Translations under genes and position numbers: made by a program
Source: UBA6136 sp964386975
GTDB lineage: Bacteria; Pseudomonadota; Gammaproteobacteria; Methylococcales; Methylococcaceae
DNA: 64,000 nucleotides
Assembly: GCA_964386975.1 (NCBI GenBank)
Contig: CAYLUS010000003.1
Location: forward strand, 1-64,000
Reading direction: 5' to 3'
The notes under the pieces: model-generated
What the model was told of the DNA's origin: nothing
Seen by the model: the letters and a program-made list of their open reading frames with translations, nothing else
Database searches by the model: none
Shown here: one piece after another, positions 1 through 8,426 of the stretch
Layout of the letters: the number at the start of each line of letters is the position of its first letter
How positions within the stretch are numbered: the stretch's first letter is position 1

Positions 1-91
1 CTTGCCTTGCACCCTCTCAAAGGACTTTGAACACGCCAAGCGGGGCGGTAGCATTCACTCCTCGTGTCAATGACCCTGAAGCGGTGCTTGT

Positions 92-1339
92 TTGAGTTTT
101 TCAGAAGCGTTAAATCGACTGGATGTGGCATCAATGGTCTGGCTTCTGAGCGCCATGTCTTTGATTTCAGCCCTCGCTCTTCTGTCTGCAACCCCTGGAA
201 GATCATTCCACCGGCTGGGACCTTGGGTTGTTGCCCTGTTGCTCATTTCCAGCGTCAACCCCCTGTTGTTGCATGACAGCCCGATTCCTGAGGCACTTAG
301 AATCCCATCGTCGAATCTGACTATCTGCCTGAGTTTTATCCTTCTGCAGTTCTCGATTTTGGAACTGCGTCAGCGACCTCGGGCAGGCAGCCTCTGGATA
401 GGTGGCGGATTTGTTGCACTTGCCCTCTTGATCCATCTCGTTTACCACGCACAACCGCCCCTACGCTCGGCCAGTCATGCGCTCCTGTTCAGTGCCGAGA
501 TTGCCTGGATTTTGGTGACGCTGATGGGTCCCAATGGTCGGCCGATACCGGGGCGCGGGAAATATCTTCTTATCCTGACACTTTTAGTGAATGTGGCTTT
601 GTTTGGCTTCCGCCTGCATGCCGGTCTCTTTCATCCAGAGCGAGCGGAGGTTCTTTTCTTTGGCCAACAAATGCAGGCGCAGATGGTCTTTGTCCTGGTG
701 CTGATTTTCTCGGTCATGCTCTACACCTTCGCCCTCTTGGTCATGGTGCTTGAGCTTGTGACTGAGGAGATTCACGGCTTGCTAATCACCGACGTCCTGA
801 CCGGCATTGGCAATCGCCGCAAACTGATCGAAATGATCAACTTTCAAAGTGCCGATGACTCCAGCGTGCCGGATGCACTGATCATGGTGGATATTGATCA
901 CTTCAAGAGCATCAACGATACCTATGGCCATGATTTTGGCGACGTCATCCTCAAGCAATTTTCAACTGCCCTGAAGCAGGCCCTGCGTGGTGAGGATTCA
1001 ATTTACAGATGGGGAGGCGAAGAGTTTGTGATTCTTCTAGAACGTACCGACTTCGCAACCGCCTCAGAGGTTGCAGAGCGCCTCCGATTGCGGATCGAAC
1101 AGACCCGCTTTGCCATGGATCTTAAGATTACGGCAAGCCTTGGATATACCGATGCTCACTTTGGCGAACAATGGCGTCGCACCCTGAATCGGGTCGATAA
1201 AGCCCTTTATGAAGCCAAGAACCTTGGCCGAAACCAGACGTTTGGCCTGCGCTCACATGACGTTCCTTCAGAGAATGGGGAAACTCCGGCAGACGATCGC
1301 GTGGGAAACTGCCTCAAAAAATATATAGATAATTTCTAA
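92..1339 (+). CDS. Membrane-anchored diguanylate cyclase (GGDEF)
   Basis: Makes cyclic di-GMP from two GTP. The first ~225 residues form about seven hydrophobic segments, so the sensor part is an integral membrane domain of no family I recognise. The GGDEF domain follows (about residues 235-390); its active-site signature is GGEEF at residues 308-312, an accepted active variant. RGED at 299-302, five residues before it, is an intact RxxD inhibitory site, so product feedback is expected. The start is uncertain: TTG at 92 gives 415 residues, while ATG at 134 removes 14 and begins directly at the first membrane segment. Neither has a strong ribosome-binding site. No EAL domain is present. Domain identity is firm; the signal sensed is unknown. 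Confidence 0.9.
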   Translation: MSFSEALNRLDVASMVWLLSAMSLISALALLSATPGRSFHRLGPWVVALLLISSVNPLLLHDSPIPEALRIPSSNLTICLSFILLQFSILELRQRPRAGSLWIGGGFVALALLIHLVYHAQPPLRSASHALLFSAEIAWILVTLMGPNGRPIPGRGKYLLILTLLVNVALFGFRLHAGLFHPERAEVLFFGQQMQAQMVFVLVLIFSVMLYTFALLVMVLELVTEEIHGLLITDVLTGIGNRRKLIEMINFQSADDSSVPDALIMVDIDHFKSINDTYGHDFGDVILKQFSTALKQALRGEDSIYRWGGEEFVILLERTDFATASEVAERLRLRIEQTRFAMDLKITASLGYTDAHFGEQWRRTLNRVDKALYEAKNLGRNQTFGLRSHDVPSENGETPADDRVGNCLKKYIDNF

Positions 1340-1442
1340 CTAGACTGAAGATATATTGAAATTTACTTCACCTTCTTTTCTCCTCTAAGCTTTGAAGGTG
1401 AGCGTTGAAATTACGTCATGCGTATCCCAACCGAGCTGACCC

Positions 1443-2114
1443 ATGCAAAAACTCATCGAAGGCCTCCATCACTTCCAGCAAAGCGTTTTCGGGACCCAGC
1501 AGGAATTGTTTGAACGACTGTCTCAAGGTCAAAGCCCGGAGACTCTGTTTATCACCTGCTCAGATTCCCGCATCAATCCAAACCTACTCACCCAAACGCA
1601 ACCCGGGGATCTCTTTATTCTGAGGAACGCCGGAAACCTTGTCCCCCCCTATGGCCCGATGCCGGGAGGTGAAGCCGCCACCATCGAGTTTGCTGTCAGA
1701 GGTCTCAAGGTCAAGGACGTCATTATCTGCGGGCACTCTCATTGTGGCGCCATGGATGGACTCTTGAATCCCAAGAAGACCCAGGACTTCCCCGCACTGA
1801 ACCGCTGGCTTGAATATGCGGAGTCTACCCGACGGGTGGTTGAAGACATTTACTGCGAGAAGACACCCGAGGAGCGGCTGAACGTGGCCATTCAGGAAAA
1901 TGTCCTGGCACAGATGGAGAACCTGAGAACCCACCCCAGTATTGCGACCGCCCTGGCCTTGGGTCGCATTCGAATTCATGGTTGGGTCTACAAGATTGAA
2001 AGCGGGGAAATTTTTGGCTACCACCCCGATCAACAGCAATTTGTTCCGATCGGAATTCAGGATGCCAAGCTGGAGTCACCCGCCATACAGGTCCGGGAGG
2101 TGGCTGCCATCTGA
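1443..2114 (+). CDS. Beta-class carbonic anhydrase
   Basis: Interconverts CO2 and bicarbonate in the cytoplasm. The 223-residue length fits beta-class enzymes. The zinc and active-site set is complete: Cys39, Asp41 and Arg43 in CSDSR, then His98 and Cys101 in CGHSHC. The middle region RNAGNLVPPYG matches the cyanobacterial/plant-like subgroup rather than the E. coli Can subgroup, so this is not a duplicate of the second carbonic anhydrase at 34035. It stands alone between a diguanylate cyclase and a histidine kinase, both on the same strand but with gaps over 100 bp, so it is probably its own transcript. Subcellular location is cytoplasmic because no signal peptide is seen. Confidence 0.93.
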   Translation: MQKLIEGLHHFQQSVFGTQQELFERLSQGQSPETLFITCSDSRINPNLLTQTQPGDLFILRNAGNLVPPYGPMPGGEAATIEFAVRGLKVKDVIICGHSHCGAMDGLLNPKKTQDFPALNRWLEYAESTRRVVEDIYCEKTPEERLNVAIQENVLAQMENLRTHPSIATALALGRIRIHGWVYKIESGEIFGYHPDQQQFVPIGIQDAKLESPAIQVREVAAI

Positions 2115-2214
2115 GCGCCTCTCGACAAGCAGCAACCGGTTTCGCAGGACTGTTTGAATTGAGCTCGATCCAGTAGGGGGCGCGATTTCTCCCCCCTTGA
2201 CCCGGTCGCCGGAC

Positions 2215-2240
2215 GAAGTCTCCGCCTCCCGGAGACCTTC
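2215..2240. other. Hairpin downstream of carbonic anhydrase
   Basis: An imperfect inverted repeat (GAAG-TCTCCG against CGGAGACCTTC, one bulged base) lies about 100 bp past the carbonic anhydrase stop. No T-run follows, so it is only a weak terminator candidate. The rest of 2115-2301 shows no gene. Confidence 0.3.
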
Positions 2241-2301
2241 TCAACGTGGTATGAGGTATTCACGCACCACGGACAGCACCCCTTCTACTTGTCCTGTTTG
2301 A

Positions 2302-2327
2302 AAACATCATCAGTTGTGATGATGTTT
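2302..2327. promoter_or_regulatory. Perfect 11-bp palindrome before the histidine kinase
   Basis: AAACATCATCA and TGATGATGTTT are exact reverse complements separated by four bases (GTTG). The element ends 87 bp before the best-supported kinase start at 2415. It could be an operator for a dimeric regulator or an RNA hairpin in the leader. No T-run follows. If the kinase instead began at the TTG at 2289 the palindrome would be coding. Confidence 0.5.
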
Positions 2328-2414
2328 CGACTCAATGAAGGTAGTTACCTTTTTGCTCGGACGGGCGATCAATCAATCGACCTTTTCGGAGTCTCAAAAT
2401 TCAGGGTGATGCGA

Positions 2415-3117
2415 ATGGACGCGAAAAACAAAAATGAAACCGAGGTCATGTTGGGTGTCATCGCGCATGAGGTCAGGTCCCCTCTGCAAGCCATCATTAC
2501 AGCGGCGAATGTGATAGAAACTCATGGTGTGGGCGGGGAGTCTCTCAATCGTTGTGTCAGGATAATCATCAGGCAAGCCAATTTTCTTGGGGGTGTATTT
2601 GATTCCCTCTATCTGTACGCTGGGATTCAAAATAACCGATGTCTGGATCAGATCGAATATGTCTGCTTTTCCGATCTGATCGATCAGGCCATCGAGTCAT
2701 GCGCTCCATTTGGAGAAATGAAGCGGATCAAGTTCCACAAAGAATGCTCCTCATCCGGTTTCATAGAATGTCTGCCCGTGCTGGTCATTCAGGCGATCAT
2801 CAATCTGATCTCAAATGCGATTAAATTCAGTTCCGACGGGGGGCAAATCACGATCTGGTCCTCATCAGACAGGACGTGTGCGAGGGCTCATGTTCGGGAT
2901 TCCGGCAGGGGGATGAGGCAAGATCAGATAGATGAGATATTCCATCTGTTTAATCGAGGAGGCATTAAAGAAGGTGGCGGTTTGGGTATCGGGCTTTACC
3001 TCTCGGCGCTCTTTGTAAAACTACATAACGGCCGGATCAGTGTCAGTAGTGACGGCGTGGGATGTGGGGCCGAGTTCACGATTGAACTGCCGAACATCAT
3101 CATGCCGGGGTCATCAC
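2415..3117 (+). CDS. Sensor histidine kinase, 3' end lost in assembly gap
   Basis: Autophosphorylating kinase of a two-component system. The H-box AHEVRSPLQA places the phosphorylated His at residue 18 from the ATG at 2415; the ATPase domain follows with the N-box (LISNAIKFS), DSGRGM and the glycine-rich GGGLGIGLYL. I chose ATG 2415 because AGGG at 2403-2406 is well spaced; the frame is open upstream to a TTG at 2289, which would add 42 residues with no recognisable domain. Either way there is no periplasmic sensor or membrane segment, so the kinase is cytoplasmic and probably takes its signal from a partner. The frame is still open at 3117, right at the expected end of the ATPase domain, so a receiver domain could be missing. 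Confidence 0.85.
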
Positions 3118-3217
3118 NNNNNNNNNNNNNNNNNNNNNNNNNNNNNNNNNNNNNNNNNNNNNNNNNNNNNNNNNNNNNNNNNNNNNNNNNNNNNNNNNNN
3201 NNNNNNNNNNNNNNNNN
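3118..3217. other. Assembly gap of exactly 100 N
   Basis: A run of exactly 100 undetermined bases, the usual placeholder for a gap of unknown size between joined contigs. Both flanking genes run into it, so true distance, and even adjacency, is unproven. Confidence 0.99.
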
Positions 3218-4337
3218 CCAGACGCATCAAATCGCTGATTCGGCGGGTTCCCGTTTTTTGGCGGATATGCTGAAGGTGTGAACGGACCGTGGGGAGTGAG
3301 ATGCCAAGCTGTTCAGCGATCATCAAGGGCGGATAGTCCTCAACGAGGTGTGCCAGGACACTGACCTCCGCGCGTGTAAGCCCGAAGAGGCCAGCAAGGG
3401 CGCCCAGAGTATCTTTCGATGGTATCTCGGCGGGGTCAATGAGGAGCATGAACCGTGCCCCTTGTTGAGGGCCGATCATTGAAAGGGTTGGTGACGGTAA
3501 TTTTATGAGACGAGCGCTTCCAGCTTGCTGATGGTGGTTTTCGGCTTCAAAAACGAAGGCAATCGAGACATGTTGCCCCATGTTGTTTCGAGCCATTTGG
3601 AGTGCGTCAGCGAGTGATGGCCTGGCCAGTCGACCAAGCCCGATAACTCGGTTTCCCTTCAAGTGAACGATTTGTCGCTCTTTTCTTGCAAGGAGCTTTT
3701 CGGCCTGGCTGTTCAGGCTGACAATCTTGCCTTGATCATTGAGGATCAGAAGAGGCTCTGTGATCCCATCAATGATGGCACGGCTCTGCCTGAGTTCGTT
3801 GTCACGCTGAGACCCATGAAAAGTCAGAGCCAGACTCCGCTGCAGGTGCCTTGAAACCAGGTGGAGTTGCTCGATGTCTTTTTCTTCAAAGCGTCTTGAT
3901 TTTGGGGTTCGGTAAAACGAGAGAACGAATTGGGGGTTGGGTTTATCCTGGCTCCAAAGCGTGGTTGTCAAAAGGTCGCCTAACTCCTGTTGGCGGAGGG
4001 CTTCATTGAACCAGCGGCTTTTGAGAAAAGCTTTGGGTTCGACAAGCATCGACCCGGATAAGGTAATGCCGGGTTTCACAAGACCCTGAGAGATTGCCCC
4101 CTGAACCCAAAGATCATGTTGCCACCAATATTCCCGGTAGTCCTTCGACCATTCTGGATCAATGTTGTGGGTCAAAAGTTCGGGGTCCTGGCCCTCCTCC
4201 GTTCCCAAAGAAAAAAGGCTGAATGCGCTGACATTAAGCGTGTCCCTGATATCAGCTAAAACTGAAAGCCAGAGTTCTGGCTGCAAAGCAGCCTGATAAA
4301 TTTGCCCGATAAGTTCATCCAAAGGCAATTTGGTCAT
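3218..4337 (-). CDS. LuxR-type (GerE HTH) transcriptional regulator with PAS domain, 3' end in gap
   Basis: The last residues before the gap form a GerE-type helix-turn-helix: LTRAEVSVLAHL, then IAEQLGISLPTVRSHLQHI and the recognition-helix end QKTGTRR. Only a few C-terminal residues and the stop codon should be missing. Residues ~190-260 read like a PAS fold (IIDGITEPLLILNDQGKIV). The first ~180 residues are an unrecognised input domain of the kind found in soil-bacterial LuxR proteins with separate sensory modules; it lacks the conserved acyl-homoserine-lactone residues that I would expect of a quorum sensor. There is no receiver domain, so it is not an obvious partner of the kinase across the gap. 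Convergent with that kinase if the contig join is right. Confidence 0.8.
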
Positions 4338-4968
4338 AAGCGACTGGAGTTGAGACCGTCAATCCGAGTGCCCATCATAGGCTCCTACAACGTAAGCCCC
4401 CATCGCACTCTTCGAAATGACATTTTGAAGGGTCCAGTTCGGAAACGACATGACGTTTATTGGTGTTTTTCTCGGCTCTGATTTTTTGCTTGAGCTGTTT
4501 GCGGCTGTGCTGATAGTTGGCGCTTTTTGGTCAGGCCCCGATTTGCACAGGCGATCAAGAATTCAACAGGTCTCTCAACCCAGAACTCATCCGGTAAAAA
4601 ATGCCTTCAACCCGCATCCAAAATGATTATCAAGCCATGAAAGGGCATTAACGTTTCTGCGACTGCTCGCATGGCTACGCCTTGGCACCAAACCCTTGAC
4701 GGGTGACAGCGACCCAGACTTTTTTATTTGCGATCATCGCAGGTTGCGGATAAAAGACTCGGAACGATCGGGAAATTTGGGGTTCGGAAGAAAAGGGTGT
4801 GGATCAGCCGGCTGCCATTTTTTCACCGACAGGACGCTCCATCACGCTCCGATCTGCTGACAATAAGCCCAATCCAAAATCGCTGCGCGGTCGCTGTCAG
4901 CATCAGGACAGGCCCTGGTTCCCGAGACTGGTGCCATCGATCAATCATCACTCGGTGGTGAATTTTGA
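4338..4968. other. Intergenic region, 631 bp, divergent promoters expected
   Basis: This stretch separates the minus-strand LuxR gene from the plus-strand msrQ-like gene, so it should carry both promoters. I see no clear sigma-70 pair, no repeat and no RNA gene. Reading frames of 69-77 codons on the plus strand (4728-4961, 4799-5008) have no protein-like composition. One tiny membrane-protein-like frame is listed separately at 4450-4626. Confidence 0.5.
4450..4626 (+). CDS. Possible 58-residue single-span membrane protein
   Basis: ATG-initiated frame of 58 codons. Residues 3-27 are hydrophobic (TFIGVFLGSDFLLELFAAVL) and the remainder is basic and polar, a plausible small inner-membrane protein. 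The ribosome-binding site is poor and composition alone cannot separate it from chance. It lies in the long gap before the msrQ-like gene and has no recognised relative. Confidence 0.2.
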   Translation: MTFIGVFLGSDFLLELFAAVLIVGAFWSGPDLHRRSRIQQVSQPRTHPVKNAFNPHPK

Positions 4969-5577
4969 ATGGACCTTCACGATGGACTGCCGATGCGGAC
5001 CTCCCTAGTTTTCAAGCCACTGGTCTTCCTGGCATCTCTGGTGCCTGCAACCTACCTTGCCATGGCCGGCTATTTGGACCAACTCGGCGCCAATCCAATC
5101 GAGAAGGTGCTTCGCGAGAGCGGATTTTGGACCTTGAGTTTCCTGTTGCTGTGCCTTTCGGTCACACCGCTTCGGCAGTTCAGCGGGGTTTCGTGGATTG
5201 GCCAATTTCGAAGAATGCTGGGGTTATTTGCCTTCTTCTACGCCTGTCTCCACATGCTGACCTATATCGGACTCGATCAATTTTTTGATTGGCCTCAGAT
5301 TCTCAAGGATGTGGCCAAGCACCCCTATGTCATGGTCGGCCTTACCGGCTATTTGCTGCTCATACCACTCGCCCTCACCTCCACTTCTGGGATGATGAAA
5401 CGCATGGGCGGTCGACGTTGGAAAACACTCCATCAAGCGGTGTATTTCATCGCCGTTCTGGGCGTCATTCATTACTGGTGGCTCGTCAAGAAAGACATCC
5501 TCAAACCCTCATTGTTTGCCGCAGGCCTTGTCGCTCTGATGACATTTCGCCTCATCCAGCGGCTTAAAAGAACTTGA
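4969..5577 (+). CDS. msrQ: MsrQ-like haem b membrane protein (ferric reductase-like)
   Basis: Six-span inner-membrane cytochrome b of the ferric-reductase-like superfamily. In known systems MsrQ passes quinone electrons to the periplasmic molybdoenzyme MsrP, which repairs oxidised methionine. Family marks seen: LGANPIEKVLRESG after the first segment, conserved histidines in YACLHMLTYIGLDQ and in TLHQAVYFIAVLGVIHYWW, and the spacing of the six hydrophobic stretches; 202 residues matches. ATG 4969 is kept, but ATG 4993 would give a more usual N-terminus. No msrP lies in this window, so the partner must be elsewhere or the protein serves another acceptor. Convergent with the HPP/CBS gene. Confidence 0.82.
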   Translation: MDLHDGLPMRTSLVFKPLVFLASLVPATYLAMAGYLDQLGANPIEKVLRESGFWTLSFLLLCLSVTPLRQFSGVSWIGQFRRMLGLFAFFYACLHMLTYIGLDQFFDWPQILKDVAKHPYVMVGLTGYLLLIPLALTSTSGMMKRMGGRRWKTLHQAVYFIAVLGVIHYWWLVKKDILKPSLFAAGLVALMTFRLIQRLKRT

Positions 5578-5642
5578 GAGTAGCGTTTCGGGATCACCAT
5601 TCTTTCGATTGCGAAGCTGAACCTGATCACGCATAAGAGCGA

Positions 5643-6752
5643 TCAGGAGGCGGCGGGCAGATTCCGGCGGCTCGATTCGGAATGAATGCCTGACCACAGG
5701 TTCAAAGGTGTGAATAGTCCGAGCAATTGTCCCTCAGGGTCTAGAACCGGGAGGGGATGCATCTCGCTCTCCACCAATAGTCTGGCCGCATCAACCAGCG
5801 AATCGCTCGCAAGCAGTGTCCTCACCGGCGAGGACATGACCGCTTTAGCTGTCCCTGCACTGGTGGGCTCGGGAAGCGACGACGGCGGTTCTGTAAGTGC
5901 CTTGACGGCATCTTTTGGGGTAATGATCCCAAGGATTTGGGCCTGTGCATTGGTGACCACCAGCGCCTGGCTTGACGACGATCGAAGCCCTGACCACACC
6001 TGATTCAAGGGAGTATCGGCAGGGATCGTCTCAGCGGGTTGAAGTTGGAGGTCAGCCACTGAAGATCGGCTGAGCGCGCGTTGCTGGGCCATTTGCTCAA
6101 CGCGCTGAAAAAGGAGCCAAAGATCCGCTTCATCGACATCAAGATAAGCCCCGGAGGCAACAAGTCCCTGGTGGATATCCTCAGGGGTGGCCAAGGGCTC
6201 AGCCAAAGCCTCCGACTCAAGTTTCGGCATGACCTGAAAAGGCGCTGGATAGTGCCATGCGCCTCTTCGAAGGCGATGGATCAAAAGACCCAGACACAAC
6301 ATCAGGGCTGCGCTGGTAGCGACCGGGCGAATCACATAGTCATATTCCATCGCCCATATCGGCAGTCCACCGCTCACCGCATAAAGCGCTGTTGCTCCAC
6401 CAGGGGGGTGCAGACAGCCTAAAAGATGCATCGCAATGATTGCACCCCCAACCGCCATCCCGGCTGCAAAAGGGGGCGGAACCCATTGTTGGGCAAGGAC
6501 TCCGATGAATGCAGATACCAGATGCCCGCCGACCAGCGGAAAGGGCTGCGCCATGGGGCTATGAGGCGCTGCAAAAAGCAGCACCGCAGTGGCACCCATG
6601 GATGCCAGCAGGAGGTCATTGAAAGCGCCGGGATACTCGTGCCGGAGCACGTTCAAGAGGCTGATCGCTACGGCCGCCGACAAACCCGCGACCCATTTCT
6701 CCTTGAAGGAAACCGGGGGCTGTTTGGGGAAAAACCGACGCAACAGCGACAT
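5643..6752 (-). CDS. HPP-family membrane protein with two CBS domains
   Basis: Residues ~15-165 carry four to five membrane segments with the HPP-family pattern LNVLRHEYPGAFNDLLLASMGAT and LLGCLHPPGGATAL, the HPP that names the family. Residues ~240-360 form a CBS pair (VVTNAQAQILGIITPKDAVKAL and LPVLDPEGQLLGLFTPLNLWSG), usually an adenosine-nucleotide sensor. HPP proteins of plant plastids and a cyanobacterium have been reported to move nitrite; the substrate here is not shown. The start lies 12 bp past the stop of the reductase gene, and that gene lies 4 bp past the haemoglobin gene, so this is the third gene of an operon. That context favours a nitrogen-oxide role, by inference only. Confidence 0.88.
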   Translation of the reverse strand: MSLLRRFFPKQPPVSFKEKWVAGLSAAVAISLLNVLRHEYPGAFNDLLLASMGATAVLLFAAPHSPMAQPFPLVGGHLVSAFIGVLAQQWVPPPFAAGMAVGGAIIAMHLLGCLHPPGGATALYAVSGGLPIWAMEYDYVIRPVATSAALMLCLGLLIHRLRRGAWHYPAPFQVMPKLESEALAEPLATPEDIHQGLVASGAYLDVDEADLWLLFQRVEQMAQQRALSRSSVADLQLQPAETIPADTPLNQVWSGLRSSSSQALVVTNAQAQILGIITPKDAVKALTEPPSSLPEPTSAGTAKAVMSSPVRTLLASDSLVDAARLLVESEMHPLPVLDPEGQLLGLFTPLNLWSGIHSESSRRNLPAAS

Positions 6753-6764
6753 TCAGCGGGTGCC

Positions 6765-7763
6765 TCAGGGTCCGGCAGATTGCGAAGTCACTCCCTGAGG
6801 GACGAAGGCATCGACATGAATGTCCTTGAGTGGCGCGCCAGCCAGGAACGCCTGCATCTGGGCGGTTTGCACCATGGCACTGTTACCACAAAGATAGACT
6901 CGCCAACCCGTGAGGTCTGGGTGTTCGCTGAAGGCAAGATCCGAGGCGCGTCCTCTTTGCAGAGGGGGACTGGGCAAGTCCGCCTCTCCCGAAATGCAGG
7001 GCTGATAGTGAAAGCGCGGGTGCTGCGCCATCAGCCGATTGAGTTCGTCCTCAAGGTAAAGATCACGGGCGATGCGCGCGCCATGATAGAGATAGATCGG
7101 ACCCTGGTGGGACTGCGCCAGAGCATCTCGGGCAATTCCATAGAGCGGGGCAAGCCCTGAACCCGTGCCGATCAGGAGCAGTGGCTGATCCGGATGGGTG
7201 GGAATAAAAAAACACTCACCGCTTGGTTCGCTGAGAGACACGCGCTGGCCGGCGGTCAGTTCGTGATGAACCCAGTGGCTCAGAAGTCCATTGGGGTATT
7301 CGCGGACATGCAGCACGAGGGCGGCATCAAGCCCCGGTACGCTGGCCAGAGAGTAGCAACGAGACTGGCCATTGGGGTGATAGAGACGCAAAAACTGCCC
7401 GGCCCGATAAGGTAAGGCAGAATCCGGCTCTAGCGCGACCTCCATGATCTGATCATTCAAGCGCCGAAGCCAGATCACTCTTGCGGCCACCTTCTGCCCC
7501 TCGCTGTTAGGAGGCACCAGCGTCATCGGCGCGAGCGGATGGCACTGACAGGCTAGCAGATGGTGTGTCAGCACTTGCGACTCTCGCAGTCCCTTCTGAG
7601 CTGCTGCCGGGATTTCCCCCTCAAGGCACTTCAAAAGGCAGCTCTGGCAAGCCCCCGTCTTGCACCCGAATTGCACCTCAGCGCCTTGAGCGAGAAGGCC
7701 GTCCAGCAGGGTCTCACTCTCGCAAATCTCAAAGCGCTTACCCTGATAGACGACCCAGGTCAT
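6765..7763 (-). CDS. 2Fe-2S/FAD/NAD(P)H oxidoreductase
   Basis: Carries electrons from NAD(P)H through FAD to a plant-type ferredoxin centre and on to a partner. The N-terminal ferredoxin domain has Cys34, Cys39, Cys42 and Cys72 in the CxxxxCxxC...C spacing. The flavin domain shows RCYSLAS (the RxYS FAD motif), the nucleotide domain LLIGTGSGLAPLYG and the C-terminal VYLCGNSAMVQ. At 332 residues it matches reductases of multicomponent oxygenases and the CDP-6-deoxy-glucoseen reductase group. No oxygenase is nearby; the gene starts 4 bp after a truncated haemoglobin, so the haemoglobin is the obvious electron acceptor. Start is ATG at 7763. Confidence 0.9.
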   Translation of the reverse strand: MTWVVYQGKRFEICESETLLDGLLAQGAEVQFGCKTGACQSCLLKCLEGEIPAAAQKGLRESQVLTHHLLACQCHPLAPMTLVPPNSEGQKVAARVIWLRRLNDQIMEVALEPDSALPYRAGQFLRLYHPNGQSRCYSLASVPGLDAALVLHVREYPNGLLSHWVHHELTAGQRVSLSEPSGECFFIPTHPDQPLLLIGTGSGLAPLYGIARDALAQSHQGPIYLYHGARIARDLYLEDELNRLMAQHPRFHYQPCISGEADLPSPPLQRGRASDLAFSEHPDLTGWRVYLCGNSAMVQTAQMQAFLAGAPLKDIHVDAFVPQGVTSQSAGP

Positions 7764-7767
7764 GTGC

Positions 7768-8130
7768 CTAGCGACCTAGAACATCGTCGCGCGCGCTTTC
7801 GGCAATCGCTGCCACCTGCGCGATCAAATCATCGGCAACATTGAGTTCGCGCAGGGTATCGCCAAGATGCTGGATCACGATATCGACGTGCTGATCATTG
7901 AGACCCTGGTCCACGAGGCGGGCATGGCCAGTCCGCATGTCCTGTCCCGTGTAGTTGTGTGGTCCACCGAAGGCCATGGTCAGGAACGCTTTCTGCTTCG
8001 CCGCCTGCTGCGCCATATCCACGCCAAAAAAGAACCGGTTGACCCGGGAATCGCCAATCATCTTCTTGTAGAAGATATCAACGGCGGCATTGACGGCCGC
8101 TTCGCCGCCGAGTTGCTCATAAAGGCTCAT
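7768..8130 (-). CDS. Group I truncated haemoglobin
   Basis: A 120-residue 2-over-2 globin. Seen: SLYEQLGGEAAVNAAVDIFY with Tyr21 at the B10 position, the FFFGVDM turn, GGPHNYTGQDM before the F helix, and His69 (MRTGHARL) as proximal haem ligand. Known roles of this group are nitric oxide dioxygenation and oxygen chemistry, with a reductase to recycle ferric haem. A strong ribosome-binding site (AGGAG) precedes the ATG. It is the first gene of an operon with the reductase 4 bp downstream and the HPP/CBS protein after that. A 24-bp inverted repeat lies 87 bp upstream of the start codon. Confidence 0.93.
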   Translation of the reverse strand: MSLYEQLGGEAAVNAAVDIFYKKMIGDSRVNRFFFGVDMAQQAAKQKAFLTMAFGGPHNYTGQDMRTGHARLVDQGLNDQHVDIVIQHLGDTLRELNVADDLIAQVAAIAESARDDVLGR

Positions 8131-8217
8131 GTGGTTCTCCTGATAGTTGGACTGGTGAGGTTGGATAACCCGACAACGGCCATTTCGCGCAGACCGCTAT
8201 CGAACCGATACCAATGA

Positions 8218-8241
8218 TGCAAAACTGATCCGTCTTTTGCA
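8218..8241. promoter_or_regulatory. Inverted repeat upstream of the haemoglobin operon
   Basis: TGCAAAA and TTTTGCA, exact 7-base arms ten bases apart, in the 296-bp divergent region between the haemoglobin operon and the secreted-protein gene at 8427. Arm spacing fits a dimeric regulator. It does not match the NsrR, NnrR/FNR or NorR sites I know, so the regulator is unknown. Confidence 0.4.
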
Positions 8242-8426
8242 AGGCTTAGATCCGCCATTCGCTGTACCAAGCCTTTCAGAAGGGACCACTCATCGCCAAG
8301 ACGGCGTGAACCATGCTGCGACTTGAAGAGTCGAACAAGAGTGGGCTTGGAAAAAAGATCGCACGTGAATCTCGTTAACGGACCTCCAACGGGTCTTAAT
8401 TTGAACCCCTTTAACCGGAGCGCTAC

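Noticed and set aside
8131..8426. NsrR or FNR/NnrR-type site upstream of the haemoglobin operon
   Set aside because: No TTGAT-N4-ATCAA and no NsrR-type half-site pair was found; only the TGCAAAA inverted repeat remains.
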